Assembly (NCBI GenBank): GCA_020636105.1
Contig: JACJYL010000001.1
Location: 1,240,001 to 1,304,000 of the forward strand
Source: Lewinellaceae bacterium
GTDB taxonomy: Bacteria > Bacteroidota > Bacteroidia > Chitinophagales > Saprospiraceae
Direction: 5' to 3'
Length of the DNA: 64,000 nucleotides
Every line of letters begins with the position of its first letter. Positions within the stretch are counted from its first letter, which is position 1. Positions 45,060-54,408 of this stretch are shown here, in pieces. A program made the position numbers and the translations under genes. The notes below the pieces were generated by a model. It did no database searches, was not told the origin of the DNA, and saw only the letters and a program-made list of their open reading frames with translations.

Positions 45060-46469
45060 ATGAAAAAATCACTCGTCTGGGATATTTATGCTTGTTTGTC
45101 AAAAAAAGAACTGAAATCATTTGAGCAATTCCTTGCCTCTCCTTTTTTCAACTCCCGTCAGGACCTCATGCTTTTGAATAAGGTGTTGACCCGGTCAATC
45201 CAACAATCAGTGGAGGCTCCAATTAAGGAAGATATTTTCAAGGCAGTATTTCCGGAAGGACCTTTTGATGATCAACACTGGCGACTTACGCTCAGCCGGT
45301 TGTATAAACAACTGGAGACTTTCCTGGCCGTAACCAGCCTTCAAAATAGCGACGAGTCTGAAAAGCTTTTGATCACTACATTCAGGGCAAAAAAGCTCGA
45401 TCGAAATTTCACCAGAAGCCTGAAGAAGGTCAACCTGCAAATGGAGCAACAAACTATTCGAAATCCCGACTATTATTTCACGAGATTTCAAATGGAGTAT
45501 CAACAATACCTTTCCCTTTCAGAGACGGGGCGATCAAAAGCCCTGAATCTTGAAAAAGTCGAACAATACCTCGATATTGCCTACATCAGCACCAAACTGC
45601 GACAGGCTTGTTTCACCCTTTCCCACCAGGCCGTTTATAACGTAGTTTACGATTCCATTCTTTTCGATGATATTATGGCCCTGGCTCAAAAGGAACCTTA
45701 CAAAAGTATTCCTCCGATCAAGTTGTATTTTAGTTTTATTATTCTTTTCAAAACAGGAGGCATTCGGGAACTTGAGCACTTCAAAAAACAGCTATTCCAT
45801 CAGAGCAGTCATTTTACACGGGAGGAGTTCAGAGACATTTACCTTTTGTCCCTCAATTTTTGTATTAAAAAAATCAATGAAAACCAACCGGCCTTTTTCC
45901 TCGAAACCCTTGATATGTACAAAAAAGGACTGGAAATGGAACTGCTTTTTGAAAATGGAAAATTGTCCCGGTTTACATACAACAATATCGTAGCCATTGC
46001 CTTACGAAAGGACGACCTGTTGTGGGTAGAGCACTTTATTCATCATTATAAAGACTACCTGGATCCTTCCTACCGGACTGCCGCTTTCAGTCTGAATATG
46101 GCTCGTCTGGCATTTTTCAAAAAAGATTTCAAAACAGCTTTATCGCATCTTCAAAATGCCGATTACGAAGACCTCATCAGCCATATGACCGCAAAGATCC
46201 TGCAATTGAAGGTCTATTTCGAACTAAAGGAATCTGACAGTCTTGATTCTCTCCTCCAATCTATGCGTGTATTTATCCAACGCAAAAAAAGGATAGGCTA
46301 TCATTACCAGATATGGAAAAACATCCTTTTTTATGTTCACAAGATTCACAAGATCAACCCTTATGATAAAAAAGCCGTAAAAATCCTTGGCGAGGAAATC
46401 CAAAAAGAAACGGTGTTACCCGAGCGCGAATGGCTATTGGAAAAAGTAAGGGAAATAGAAAATTATTAG
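45060..46469 (+). CDS. Hypothetical helical protein
   Basis: A 469-residue protein without a signal peptide, almost wholly helical and rich in F, K and L. It opens with SLVWDIYACLSKKELKSFEQ and FLASPFFNSRQDL; the later part (for example MARLAFFKKDFKTALSHLQN) looks like TPR-type helical pairs. I know similar openings from Saprospiraceae proteins of unknown function but cannot name a family. It sits alone between an LRR surface gene and etfA. Confidence 0.7.
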   Translation: MKKSLVWDIYACLSKKELKSFEQFLASPFFNSRQDLMLLNKVLTRSIQQSVEAPIKEDIFKAVFPEGPFDDQHWRLTLSRLYKQLETFLAVTSLQNSDESEKLLITTFRAKKLDRNFTRSLKKVNLQMEQQTIRNPDYYFTRFQMEYQQYLSLSETGRSKALNLEKVEQYLDIAYISTKLRQACFTLSHQAVYNVVYDSILFDDIMALAQKEPYKSIPPIKLYFSFIILFKTGGIRELEHFKKQLFHQSSHFTREEFRDIYLLSLNFCIKKINENQPAFFLETLDMYKKGLEMELLFENGKLSRFTYNNIVAIALRKDDLLWVEHFIHHYKDYLDPSYRTAAFSLNMARLAFFKKDFKTALSHLQNADYEDLISHMTAKILQLKVYFELKESDSLDSLLQSMRVFIQRKKRIGYHYQIWKNILFYVHKIHKINPYDKKAVKILGEEIQKETVLPEREWLLEKVREIENY

Positions 46470-46491
46470 ACCATTTTGATCGTTGAGAAAA

Positions 46492-46551
46492 ACCGGGTCG
46501 TTAAGTTAATGAAGCTTAAGAAGATTCAAAAAACTTGATTGACGACCCGGT
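46492..46551. terminator. Possible bidirectional terminator
   Basis: Arms ACCGGGTCGT and ACGACCCGGT are perfect but 40 bases apart and without a T-run. They lie between the convergent genes at 45060 and etfA. Confidence 0.45.
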
Positions 46552-46563
46552 CTCACTTATTGG

Positions 46564-47520
46564 TTAAGCCTTGAATTTTTTGAAGGCTGCTGTTAATTTG
46601 GGGACCACTTCAAACAAATCGCCCACCACGCCATAATCAGCGGCTTTAAAGAAAGGCGCTTCAGGATCCTTGTTGATCACCACGATTGTTTTGGAGTTGT
46701 TGACTCCTGCGAGGTGCTGTATGGCTCCGGAAATGCCGACGGCGATATACAAATTCGGGCGAATAGCCAGGCCGGTTTGTCCAACGTGCTCATGGTGAGG
46801 GCGCCAGTCAGAATCCGACACCGGGCGGGAGCAGGCGGTGGTAGCACCGATCACTTCAGCGAGTTCTTCGATGATTCCCCAGTTTTCAGGGCCTTTCATT
46901 CCTCTGCCGGCGGAAACCACCAGGGAAGCTTCTGGCAGCGGCACCTGACCGCCGTCCATCATACTGATTTCTTTTAAAGTAACTTTGGATACCGGAACCG
47001 GTACATCCAGGGGCTCCACAACACCTGCACTACCGGATACTTCCACCGGAATCGAATTGCCCGTTACAGAGATCAGTTTGATAGCTGTTTTGATTTCAAA
47101 ATCGGCAAATGCCTTGGCAGAATAAACGGATTTTTTCACTTTAAATCCACCGTCCACCACAGGAAGCGCAATAGCCCCTGCTACCGAGCCGGCATTGAAC
47201 CTTGCAGCAAGCCTGCCAAGCAATGCTTTTCCGGTAGAATTGTGGCTCATTATGACCACATCGGCGCCCAGCTTTTCAACCGCCGCCGCAATGATCGCTG
47301 CATCGGCCTGGCTATCCACTCTTTCAGCAGAAACCCCTGCTACATTATATATTTTTGATGCACCGTACAATCCCAGTTCTCCTCCATTATCATTATCGCC
47401 CAGGGTGAGTGCTACACAGTCCGTTCCCAACAATTGGGCAGTTTTATATCCATAGGTTACCGCCTCAAAAGCGGTTTTTTTGAATATTCCTTTCTGGCTC
47501 TCCGCGAATACTAATACCAT
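46564..47520 (-). CDS. etfA: Electron transfer flavoprotein subunit alpha
   Basis: A 318-residue EtfA. The C-terminal FAD domain is plain: VVSAGRGMKGPENWGIIEEL, TTACSRPVSDSDWRPHHEHV, GQTGLAIRPNLYIAVGISG, IQHLAGVNNSKTIVVINKD. With EtfB it carries electrons from acyl-CoA dehydrogenases to the quinone pool. It lies 76 bases after etfB on the same strand and is surely cotranscribed. Confidence 0.96.
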   Translation of the reverse strand: MVLVFAESQKGIFKKTAFEAVTYGYKTAQLLGTDCVALTLGDNDNGGELGLYGASKIYNVAGVSAERVDSQADAAIIAAAVEKLGADVVIMSHNSTGKALLGRLAARFNAGSVAGAIALPVVDGGFKVKKSVYSAKAFADFEIKTAIKLISVTGNSIPVEVSGSAGVVEPLDVPVPVSKVTLKEISMMDGGQVPLPEASLVVSAGRGMKGPENWGIIEELAEVIGATTACSRPVSDSDWRPHHEHVGQTGLAIRPNLYIAVGISGAIQHLAGVNNSKTIVVINKDPEAPFFKAADYGVVGDLFEVVPKLTAAFKKFKA

Positions 47521-47596
47521 TATTCAGATTTTTAATTTTTTGAAATAATTACCTGCCACCAGGCGTGTGTTCTCCGGCTCCTCTTTTATCGCTTCA

Positions 47597-48337
47597 TCAG
47601 ATCACTTTAGCTTCTTCATGAAGCAGGCGAACCAATTCATCCATATTTTCCGGATCTACCAGCTTCACGGCTGATTTTTCAGGAGGCAATTCGTAATGAA
47701 CAGCCTGAACGGGATCCTGAAAATCCACCGGGGGAACCACTTTTAAAGGTTTGCTTTTTGCCATCATGATGCCACGCATATTGGGAATGCGCTGTTCTGC
47801 CATACCTTTTGCGGCGCTGATCACAAAAGGCGTAGATACTTCGACGATTTCAGTTCCGCCCTCAATATCCCGCTCAATGGTTGCTGTATTTCCGGCAAAA
47901 TCCATTTTTACTCCAAAAGAAATAAAAGGCATGTCCAGGTATTCTGCCACCATAGGACCTACCTCAGAGGCATTGTAATCAATGGATTCTTTCCCAAGAA
48001 AAATGAGATCATAATTTTCATTGTCCGCATAAGCAGCGATCTGCTTGGCCACGTAAAGACTGGAATTCGGCTCGGCATCGATACGCACCGCATCATTGGC
48101 CCCAATGGCAAGTCCTTTTCTGATCACGGCATCATTAGCTGCCGGGCCTACATTGAGGAGAGTGACCGTACCTCCGGCAGCTTCCGTAAGTTCCAGGGCT
48201 CTGACCAATGCATACCACTCGTCGTAGGGATTCATGATAAACTGAACTCCACTGGAATCAAAAGCCGTCCCCTCTGCATTGAAGGAAATCCTGGCTGTAG
48301 TGTCCGGCGTCTTACTAATACAAACTAATATTTTCAT
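47597..48337 (-). CDS. etfB: Electron transfer flavoprotein subunit beta
   Basis: A 246-residue EtfB: start MKILVCISKTPDTTARISF, then NPYDEWYALVRALELTEAAG, LIFLGKESIDYNASEVGPMV and VISAAKGMAEQRIPNMRGIM (the beta-subunit signature region, AMP-binding). It is first in the etfBA operon. A TATCTTTG box and a 22-base palindrome lie upstream. Confidence 0.95.
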   Translation of the reverse strand: MKILVCISKTPDTTARISFNAEGTAFDSSGVQFIMNPYDEWYALVRALELTEAAGGTVTLLNVGPAANDAVIRKGLAIGANDAVRIDAEPNSSLYVAKQIAAYADNENYDLIFLGKESIDYNASEVGPMVAEYLDMPFISFGVKMDFAGNTATIERDIEGGTEIVEVSTPFVISAAKGMAEQRIPNMRGIMMAKSKPLKVVPPVDFQDPVQAVHYELPPEKSAVKLVDPENMDELVRLLHEEAKVI

Positions 48338-48374
48338 TTATAGTAATTATTATGAATGGTTAGAACTTTGTGTG

Positions 48375-48382
48375 CAAAGATA
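48375..48382 (-). promoter_or_regulatory. etfBA promoter, -7 element
   Basis: TATCTTTG on the minus strand about 38 bases before the etfB ATG. The -33 region is a T-run without a clear TTG. Confidence 0.5.
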
Positions 48383-48408
48383 AGTAAATCCAAAACAAAA
48401 AAAAACCT

Positions 48409-48430
48409 CATTAGCGAAAATTCGCTAATG
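48409..48430. repeat. 22-base palindrome upstream of etfBA
   Basis: Perfect 10-base arms CATTAGCGAA and TTCGCTAATG around AA. It lies just upstream of the etfBA promoter box, so an operator is possible. On the minus strand it is followed after 3 bases by T9, so a terminator shape is also possible, though no gene upstream on that strand needs one. The remainder of 48338-48650 shows nothing else. Confidence 0.6.
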
Positions 48431-48650
48431 CATTTCAACATCAACATTCTATTTGTCGGATAGAAGCAGAAGTAACATTTTTAGCAAGGCTTTTTATGTG
48501 TACGACAACCTAAAAGAAATTCATGTGTTTTTTTTTAAAAAGTTTTTCCTTTATTGCGAAAGGAAATCGAAACACTTTCTTTTTTGATCAAATTTCCTAA
48601 AATCAGTTAGAATCAATGATATTCTTTTTACCAATTTAAAAATCTGACTT

Positions 48651-48974
48651 ATGGCACGCCTTGAACAATTACTCGATCTGTTGGAGCAAAACCCTAAAGA
48701 TTCCTTTGTTCGTTTTGCATTGGCGAAAGAATATGAAAACGCTGGAGAGGTAGAGAAAGCACTGGAATATTATTCCACTCTCCTGCAAAATAATCCTGAT
48801 TATGTAGGAGCTTATTTCCATCTGGCCCAACTCCATGCCGACAGACATCAAAATGAGGAAGCATTCAGAGTTTATGATCTCGGTATAGCCGTCGCCAAAA
48901 AACTGGGAGATCAGCACGCGCTGAGCGAACTGTCCTCTGCCAGAATGAATTTGGAAATGGAGGATCTGCTTTAA
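48651..48974 (+). CDS. TPR-repeat protein
   Basis: A 107-residue cytoplasmic protein made of about two tetratricopeptide repeats: NPKDSFVRFALAKEYENAGE followed by KALEYYSTLLQNNPDYVGAY, then FHLAQLHADRHQNEEAFRVY. TPRs mediate protein contacts. It is 101 bases upstream of the bifunctional nuclease gene on the same strand and may be cotranscribed. Confidence 0.85.
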   Translation: MARLEQLLDLLEQNPKDSFVRFALAKEYENAGEVEKALEYYSTLLQNNPDYVGAYFHLAQLHADRHQNEEAFRVYDLGIAVAKKLGDQHALSELSSARMNLEMEDLL

Positions 48975-49075
48975 CGGGTATCAATGAGTTTGGCTGACCT
49001 TTAATTGAGTAAAAAGTTTCATTTTCCACAGAACCTTTGTATCTTCAAGTCTCAAGGTAATCAACCTCATTTCTG

Positions 49076-49645
49076 ATGGATAAAATCTTACTCAACATTG
49101 CTGCCATAGCAACCAGTGAAATCCAAACCAACAGTTTTGTGATTATTCTGAAAGAAGAAAAGGGAAATCGCCAGTTGCCCATTGTTATTGGTGCTTTCGA
49201 AGCCCAGGCTATCGCCATTGCTATCGAAAACATCCCTCACCACAGGCCGCTTACCCATGATCTTTTTCGGGATTTCATTCTTAAATTGGGAGCAACTTTA
49301 ACAGAAATCATCATATCCGACATCAGGGATGGTGTATTCCACGCTACCGTTTATTGTGAAACCAGGGACGGCAATTCCTTCACCATTGATTCCAGGACTT
49401 CCGATGCTATAGCATTGGCGGTGAGATTCAAATGTCCTATTTATGCCATCCCCAAAGTAATGGACGAAGCCGGTATTGTTTTTAACCCTATGCCGGAAAC
49501 CACAGAGGATCGACCCGGACGAACAATGGGGCTTTCCAACCTTCCCATCAGTAAACTTCAGGAAATGCTTGATAAGGCCCTTGAGCATGAAGAATATGAA
49601 AGGGCTGCCTTGATCAGGGATGAATTAAAAAAAAGGCAGGGATAA
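49076..49645 (+). CDS. Bifunctional nuclease family protein with UvrB/C motif
   Basis: A 189-residue protein. Residues 1-135 are the BFN domain (DUF151/PF02577): LPIVIGAFEAQAIAIAIEN, PLTHDLFRDFILKLGA, TIDSRTSDAIALAVRFKCPI. Residues about 155-189 form a UVR motif helix pair (LDKALEHEEYERAALIRDEL). BFN proteins are reported to have nuclease activity; the in vivo role is unclear. The BFN plus UVR layout is usual in Bacteroidota. Confidence 0.92.
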   Translation: MDKILLNIAAIATSEIQTNSFVIILKEEKGNRQLPIVIGAFEAQAIAIAIENIPHHRPLTHDLFRDFILKLGATLTEIIISDIRDGVFHATVYCETRDGNSFTIDSRTSDAIALAVRFKCPIYAIPKVMDEAGIVFNPMPETTEDRPGRTMGLSNLPISKLQEMLDKALEHEEYERAALIRDELKKRQG

Positions 49646-49708
49646 TTTGCTTTACAGAAACCACTATTTACCATAATAGATATTCAATAACTTAACCAAT
49701 TAATAGAA

Positions 49709-51094
49709 ATGTTCAAGACACAGACCTATACAACGCGCAGAGAAAGGTTGGCGAAAGAGGTACAATCCGGACTCATTTTAATCCTGGGAAACGAGGAAAG
49801 CAGCATCAATTTCAAGGACAATGTTTATCCATTTCGCCAAGACAGTAATTTCCTTTATTTTTTCGGAATTGACCGACCGGATTTGGCCGCTATCATTGAT
49901 ATTGACGAACAAAAAACGACTATTTTCGGTGATGACCTCAGCGTGGAGCATATCGTCTGGATGGGAGCTCACCCAGCCCTTGCCGACCAGGCCGCTGCGG
50001 TGGGAGTAAGTCATACTGCCGCTTATTCCGCTTTAAAGCCTTATCTCGCCGAAGCTTCCAAAAAAGAACGCAAAGTACACTACCTGCCTCCTTACCGGCC
50101 TGAAAATATTATCAAATTGCACCAATGGCTGAATATTGACCTGAACCAGGTAACCGATAAGGCGTCCGTAGTGCTGATTAAAGCCGTTGTCGCCCAGGCT
50201 TCCATCAAAAACGAAGAAGAGATCCACGAATTGGAAAAGGCAGTGAATGTCACTGGTGCCATGCATGTTGCGGCCATCAAAGCCGCCCGGCCGGGGATCA
50301 AGGAAGCCCGGCTCGCAGGCATCGTGGAAGGCATCGCCTCGGCTTTTGAAATGAGAACAGCTTACCCGGTGATCCTTAGCGTAAACGGTCAAATCCTTCA
50401 CAATCATTATCACGGGAATACCCTTCAACCCGGCCAGTTGGTGTTGGGTGATTTCGGCGCTGAATCAAAAATGCACTATGCCGGCGATCTGACCAGAACC
50501 TTCCCGGTAGACAAAAAATTCACCGCCCTGCAAAAAGAGGTGTACAATATTGTATTGGAGGCCGAAGTCAATTCCATCGCTTCCCTTAAACCCGGCGTTA
50601 AATATATGGACACTCATTTATCCGCTGCAAAAATAATCGCTGACGGCTTGAAAAACATGGGCATTATGAAAGGAGATATGGATGAAGCGGTAGCTGCCGG
50701 GGCTCATGCACTTTTCTTCCCACACGGGCTGGGGCATATGCTCGGACTCGATGTGCACGACATGGAAGATCTCGGCGAAAATTATGTAGGCTATGCCGAA
50801 GGCCAAAAAAGAAGCGAACAATTCGGTTTACGTTCCCTCAGGCTGGCCAAAGCGCTTGAACCCGGGTATGTCCTCACCGTGGAGCCGGGCATCTATTTTA
50901 TTCCTGAGCTGATTGATATGTGGGAGTCGGATAAAAAACATGCCGCATTCATCAATTACGATAAGCTCAAGGCGCTCCGGAGTTTCGGAGGTATAAGAGT
51001 TGAGGACAATGTACTCATCACCCATGATGGTCACCGGGTGCTCGGCGATCCTGTTCCCAAAACGGTGGAGGAGATCGAAGCGCTGAGAGGCTGA
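49709..51094 (+). CDS. pepP: Xaa-Pro aminopeptidase (aminopeptidase P)
   Basis: A 461-residue M24B metallopeptidase. The N-terminal creatinase-like domain has YPFRQDSNFLYFFGIDRPD. The catalytic pita-bread domain has the five metal ligands in VLGDFGAESKMHYAGDLTRT (two Asp), FPHGLGHMLGLDVHDMED (His), VEPGIYFIP (Glu) and GGIRVEDNVLIT (Glu). It removes N-terminal residues before proline in the cytoplasm. It starts 63 bases after the BFN gene and may be in the same transcript. Confidence 0.95.
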   Translation: MFKTQTYTTRRERLAKEVQSGLILILGNEESSINFKDNVYPFRQDSNFLYFFGIDRPDLAAIIDIDEQKTTIFGDDLSVEHIVWMGAHPALADQAAAVGVSHTAAYSALKPYLAEASKKERKVHYLPPYRPENIIKLHQWLNIDLNQVTDKASVVLIKAVVAQASIKNEEEIHELEKAVNVTGAMHVAAIKAARPGIKEARLAGIVEGIASAFEMRTAYPVILSVNGQILHNHYHGNTLQPGQLVLGDFGAESKMHYAGDLTRTFPVDKKFTALQKEVYNIVLEAEVNSIASLKPGVKYMDTHLSAAKIIADGLKNMGIMKGDMDEAVAAGAHALFFPHGLGHMLGLDVHDMEDLGENYVGYAEGQKRSEQFGLRSLRLAKALEPGYVLTVEPGIYFIPELIDMWESDKKHAAFINYDKLKALRSFGGIRVEDNVLITHDGHRVLGDPVPKTVEEIEALRG

Positions 51095-51131
51095 GACAAA
51101 AGAAAGAGATGAGCCGGAAAGGGCCGCAAAA

Positions 51132-52814
51132 TTACTTTACCGCACTTCTCTTATAGAAAACAAAACCATTTTTATGCCCGATCAGGACGATATCGTCCCT
51201 GACGGGCATAAATTTTTTCTTGTGAATTTTGGTGATAAAATAAACGTCTTTATCAATATCTCCTTCCAGCAACCAGTTTTCATCATTGCTTTTAGGGTTA
51301 ACGGGTACTTTTTTTCTAGTGTAAAACAACTGGGCATAGGATTTATAGGCAAAATTGTGCACATAACAATCCTCCCCTATTTTATCTTCAAAAAATGAAA
51401 TGGCGGCCCTTTGGGAATATCCTTCAATTCTGCCCACGAAAAAAATAAGCATAGAAAAAACAAAAACGGAGGTTCCGCCAAAGAGAATCTTAAAGGCCAA
51501 CTCTTTTCTTTTTTGACCCCAAAGCACAAAAAAAGCAATCACCACTGCCATCAGGATAACGCCGGGTAAAACCTCCCACCCTGTCCAATAAACATCCGCC
51601 TCAAGATTTCCCAGGGCAAAAGGATCATCGATTAAAGGTCTTATTATCTGTAAATTTCTGCCCAGGTATGGCAAAAAGAAGGTTGCCGCAATATATGGAA
51701 GGGCTACCAGGGCGATTCCCGCCTTCATGCCTTTGCCAAACCTGACTTCTCCATTGAGCAGTTTATCCACCACCACTGCAGCGAGATAAGTTATCGGGAA
51801 ATAGGCCAGGGAAGAATAATGGACAATTTTGGATTTTACAATCGTAAAAAGAAGGACCACCACCCAAAACAGGATTTTCATCCAAAGCCGGTAATTCTCC
51901 TGTGCGGGGGATTCTTTTTCTTTGGGCAGTTTAAAAAAGGCGCGGAAGGCAAAAACAGAGGCCGGAAAACACCCCACCAGTAAAACGATAAAATGATAGC
52001 CGGGAAATCCTCCATGTCCTGCATCGGGGGTACTGAATAGCCTGTATTGGTATTTCACAAAAGCCTGGACGAACCAGGGGCCGTTCTTTATGGTTTCCGG
52101 TCCGAACCAAAGCCCGAGAGTGAGTACCGCCACCCCACAAACGGCAAGAAATTGCAAAGGGGTCACAAAAAACCTGAACCGCACGAATAACCAGTAAACC
52201 CCCAGGCAAAGAGACAATATTATGAATGCCGCAGGGCCTTTTGTCAGCATAGCCAGGCCTATAAAAAACCCCGCCAGCAATAAATATTTCCACCCTTTTT
52301 TTTGAGTTTGGACTTCCTCCTTTGGGTCACGTTGCCATGATCCTTTGATAAAATAATGCAAACTCAAAAAGATCAGCAGGTTAAACAACGGATCAATGAT
52401 TCCTGATTTAAAATAAAGGAAGGGAAGCACACTGCCAAAATAGGCGACGGCCCAAATAAACCCAAACCGGGCATCCTTAAGGCGTTTACCGATATTAAAT
52501 AAGATGAGTAAAGTCGCGATACCGATCAGGGCATTAGGTAACCTTGCAGAAAATTCATTGACCCCGAATGCCGCCATGGAAAGAGACTGCAACCAGAAAA
52601 ACAAGGGAGGTTTTTCCCAAAAAGGAAGAAAATTGAGCTTTATCCGGAAATATTCCCCGGTCAGCAACATTTCCCTGCTTATTTCAGCAAAATTGATCTC
52701 ATCCCAGTCAAACAGATGCACACCTCCCAAAAAGGGAATAAAAAAAACAGCCCCAAGTATCGCCAAAACCAGGAAATAATACCAATTTTTCTGCTGATGC
52801 GTCTGTTCAATCAT
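51132..52814 (-). CDS. Glycosyltransferase family 39 (ArnT/PMT type) membrane protein
   Basis: A 560-residue polytopic protein with a dozen or so hydrophobic segments. The first periplasmic loop carries the GT39 signature LFDWDEINFAEISREML with the Asp-Glu pair, followed by NFLPFWEKPPLFFWLQSL. The C-terminal 120 residues are soluble. Such enzymes move a sugar from a polyprenyl-phosphate carrier to lipid or protein on the outer face of the inner membrane; donor and acceptor are not deducible. It converges with pepP and stands alone. Confidence 0.88.
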   Translation of the reverse strand: MIEQTHQQKNWYYFLVLAILGAVFFIPFLGGVHLFDWDEINFAEISREMLLTGEYFRIKLNFLPFWEKPPLFFWLQSLSMAAFGVNEFSARLPNALIGIATLLILFNIGKRLKDARFGFIWAVAYFGSVLPFLYFKSGIIDPLFNLLIFLSLHYFIKGSWQRDPKEEVQTQKKGWKYLLLAGFFIGLAMLTKGPAAFIILSLCLGVYWLFVRFRFFVTPLQFLAVCGVAVLTLGLWFGPETIKNGPWFVQAFVKYQYRLFSTPDAGHGGFPGYHFIVLLVGCFPASVFAFRAFFKLPKEKESPAQENYRLWMKILFWVVVLLFTIVKSKIVHYSSLAYFPITYLAAVVVDKLLNGEVRFGKGMKAGIALVALPYIAATFFLPYLGRNLQIIRPLIDDPFALGNLEADVYWTGWEVLPGVILMAVVIAFFVLWGQKRKELAFKILFGGTSVFVFSMLIFFVGRIEGYSQRAAISFFEDKIGEDCYVHNFAYKSYAQLFYTRKKVPVNPKSNDENWLLEGDIDKDVYFITKIHKKKFMPVRDDIVLIGHKNGFVFYKRSAVK

Positions 52815-52899
52815 GTTTCAATTTATACTAAAAACTATTGCTGCAAAGATAATAGCCCTGAAATATCAATGGCTAATTTTTAAAAAAATTATGATATCC

Positions 52900-52930
52900 T
52901 TGGCATTCTTTAATTTGAATATTAACTTTG
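52900..52930 (+). promoter_or_regulatory. Promoter of the OmpA-family gene
   Basis: TTG at 52900-52902, 20 bases, TAACTTTG at 52923-52930. It leaves a leader of about 155 bases before the ATG at 53092. No small open frame of note was seen in the leader. Confidence 0.65.
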
Positions 52931-53091
52931 CATTGCATTTTGAGTCATCACTTTATGATGGCTATCCCAACCTTACATTATTGCACCTTACTCATAAGAA
53001 CATTTCACCTGATTTGCCATAAAATCCATATTAAAGATTATTTATTCAATCTTTATTAAATAAAAAATTTTAATCAAATCAAAAACGTAAT

Positions 53092-54195
53092 ATGAAGAAA
53101 TTAGTGATTTTAGTCTTGATCCTATTGGGAGCAGGGATGGTAGCAACTGCCCAGGATCTGCCCTCTAACCCTCAGGAAAACTCTTGTTGGGTTCGGTGCG
53201 TAACTCCCGACGTTTTTAAAACAGAAGAAGTTTCTGTAATGGTCAGACCAGCCTACAAGCGCCTGACTATCGTACCGGCAGAATATAAAGAGGTCAAAGA
53301 AAGAGTTATGGTAAAGGAAGCTTCTGTTCGTTACGAATTTTCCCCTGCTGAGTATAAAACAGAGTACGTGGATTATGATTCAAAAGACGGTTTCAATAAA
53401 CTTGCCATCACCCCTGCTTCCTTTAAAGACGGGGAAGAAGTGATTGAGATTTATCCAAAGGTAACCCGCTGGGAATCTCAGGTATTCGAAGGCTGTGAAT
53501 CTGACAATCCCGCCGATTGTCAGGTATGGTGTTTCAGAGCATATGATCCTCAATCTACTACCGTAGGCATCAGAACCCTCGCCAAAGATGCGTCTACCAA
53601 CCCTACTCCGGTAAAGAAAGAAACAGCAAGATACGCCAGACAAGTCATTGTAAAACCTGCAGAGGTCAAGGAGATTCCCATTCCCGCCGAATATAAGGAA
53701 ATCACAAAAACGGTTCTGGTTAAAGATGAAACTGTTGTCGAAGAAACGGTAGCCGCTGAATATACCACCGTATCAAAAACGGTTCTCGTTACTAAAGGCG
53801 GAACTACAGAATACAAACCCATTGATTGTGAATTGTTGGAGTACAACGTCCTTCCTATCAACTTTGATTTAGGTAGTGCAGCCCTTACCTCAACTGCCCG
53901 ATCAATCATCGATACAAAGTTACTGAAATTGATGGTTGATAACCCCGGTACAAAAATCGAACTCAACGCACATACGGATTCAAGAGGTAGTGCAGCTTCC
54001 AATAAAGACCTTTCTGAAAGAAGGGCTAAATCAGTGGTAAACTACCTGATCAGCAAAGGAATTTCTCCTGACCGTCTTGTTTCCAAAGGTTATGGTGAAG
54101 AAAGACTTAAGAACAACTGCTCTGACGGAGTTGAATGTACAGAAGCCCAGCATGCCATTAACCGTCGTGTTGAATTCAGGGTTTTGAATTATTAA
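53092..54195 (+). CDS. OmpA-family outer-membrane/peptidoglycan protein with repeats
   Basis: A 367-residue exported protein (signal peptide to about 20, TAQD). The N-terminal 240 residues contain spaced repeats of a motif like PAEYKEVxxxVxVKxxxVxxE (for example at IVPAEYKEVKERVMVKEAS, IPIPAEYKEITKTVLVKDET and VAAEYTTVSKTVLVTKGG) and two Cys pairs. The C-terminal OmpA domain has INFDLGSAAL, ELNAHTDSRGSAASNKDLSE and RRAKSVVNYLISKGI, the peptidoglycan-binding signature, and ends INRRVEFRVLNY. It probably tethers the outer membrane to peptidoglycan. It has its own promoter and a very strong terminator, suggesting high expression. Confidence 0.92.
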   Translation: MKKLVILVLILLGAGMVATAQDLPSNPQENSCWVRCVTPDVFKTEEVSVMVRPAYKRLTIVPAEYKEVKERVMVKEASVRYEFSPAEYKTEYVDYDSKDGFNKLAITPASFKDGEEVIEIYPKVTRWESQVFEGCESDNPADCQVWCFRAYDPQSTTVGIRTLAKDASTNPTPVKKETARYARQVIVKPAEVKEIPIPAEYKEITKTVLVKDETVVEETVAAEYTTVSKTVLVTKGGTTEYKPIDCELLEYNVLPINFDLGSAALTSTARSIIDTKLLKLMVDNPGTKIELNAHTDSRGSAASNKDLSERRAKSVVNYLISKGISPDRLVSKGYGEERLKNNCSDGVECTEAQHAINRRVEFRVLNY

Positions 54196-54232
54196 TCCCG
54201 TTAATAATAAAATATACCTGAATTATTGCTGA

Positions 54233-54279
54233 AGCATAAAAAAAGCCGTTAACCTAAGGTCAACGGCTTTTTTTATGCT
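54233..54279. terminator. Strong terminator after the OmpA gene
   Basis: An 18-base perfect stem (AGCATAAAAAAAGCCGTT with AACGGCTTTTTTTATGCT) plus ACC/GGT inside, and T7 within the arm. It works in both directions. Confidence 0.9.
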
Positions 54280-54408
54280 TATCCCAAGAGAAAACGCCTT
54301 CTTTTAAATCTCCAAAAAAGGCCCGTTTTGGTTTTGTAACAACATCGCCCTCAGGATATTCCCATTATTTATTTACAATTCCTCCCATCCAGTCCGTACT
54401 TCGGCGCA

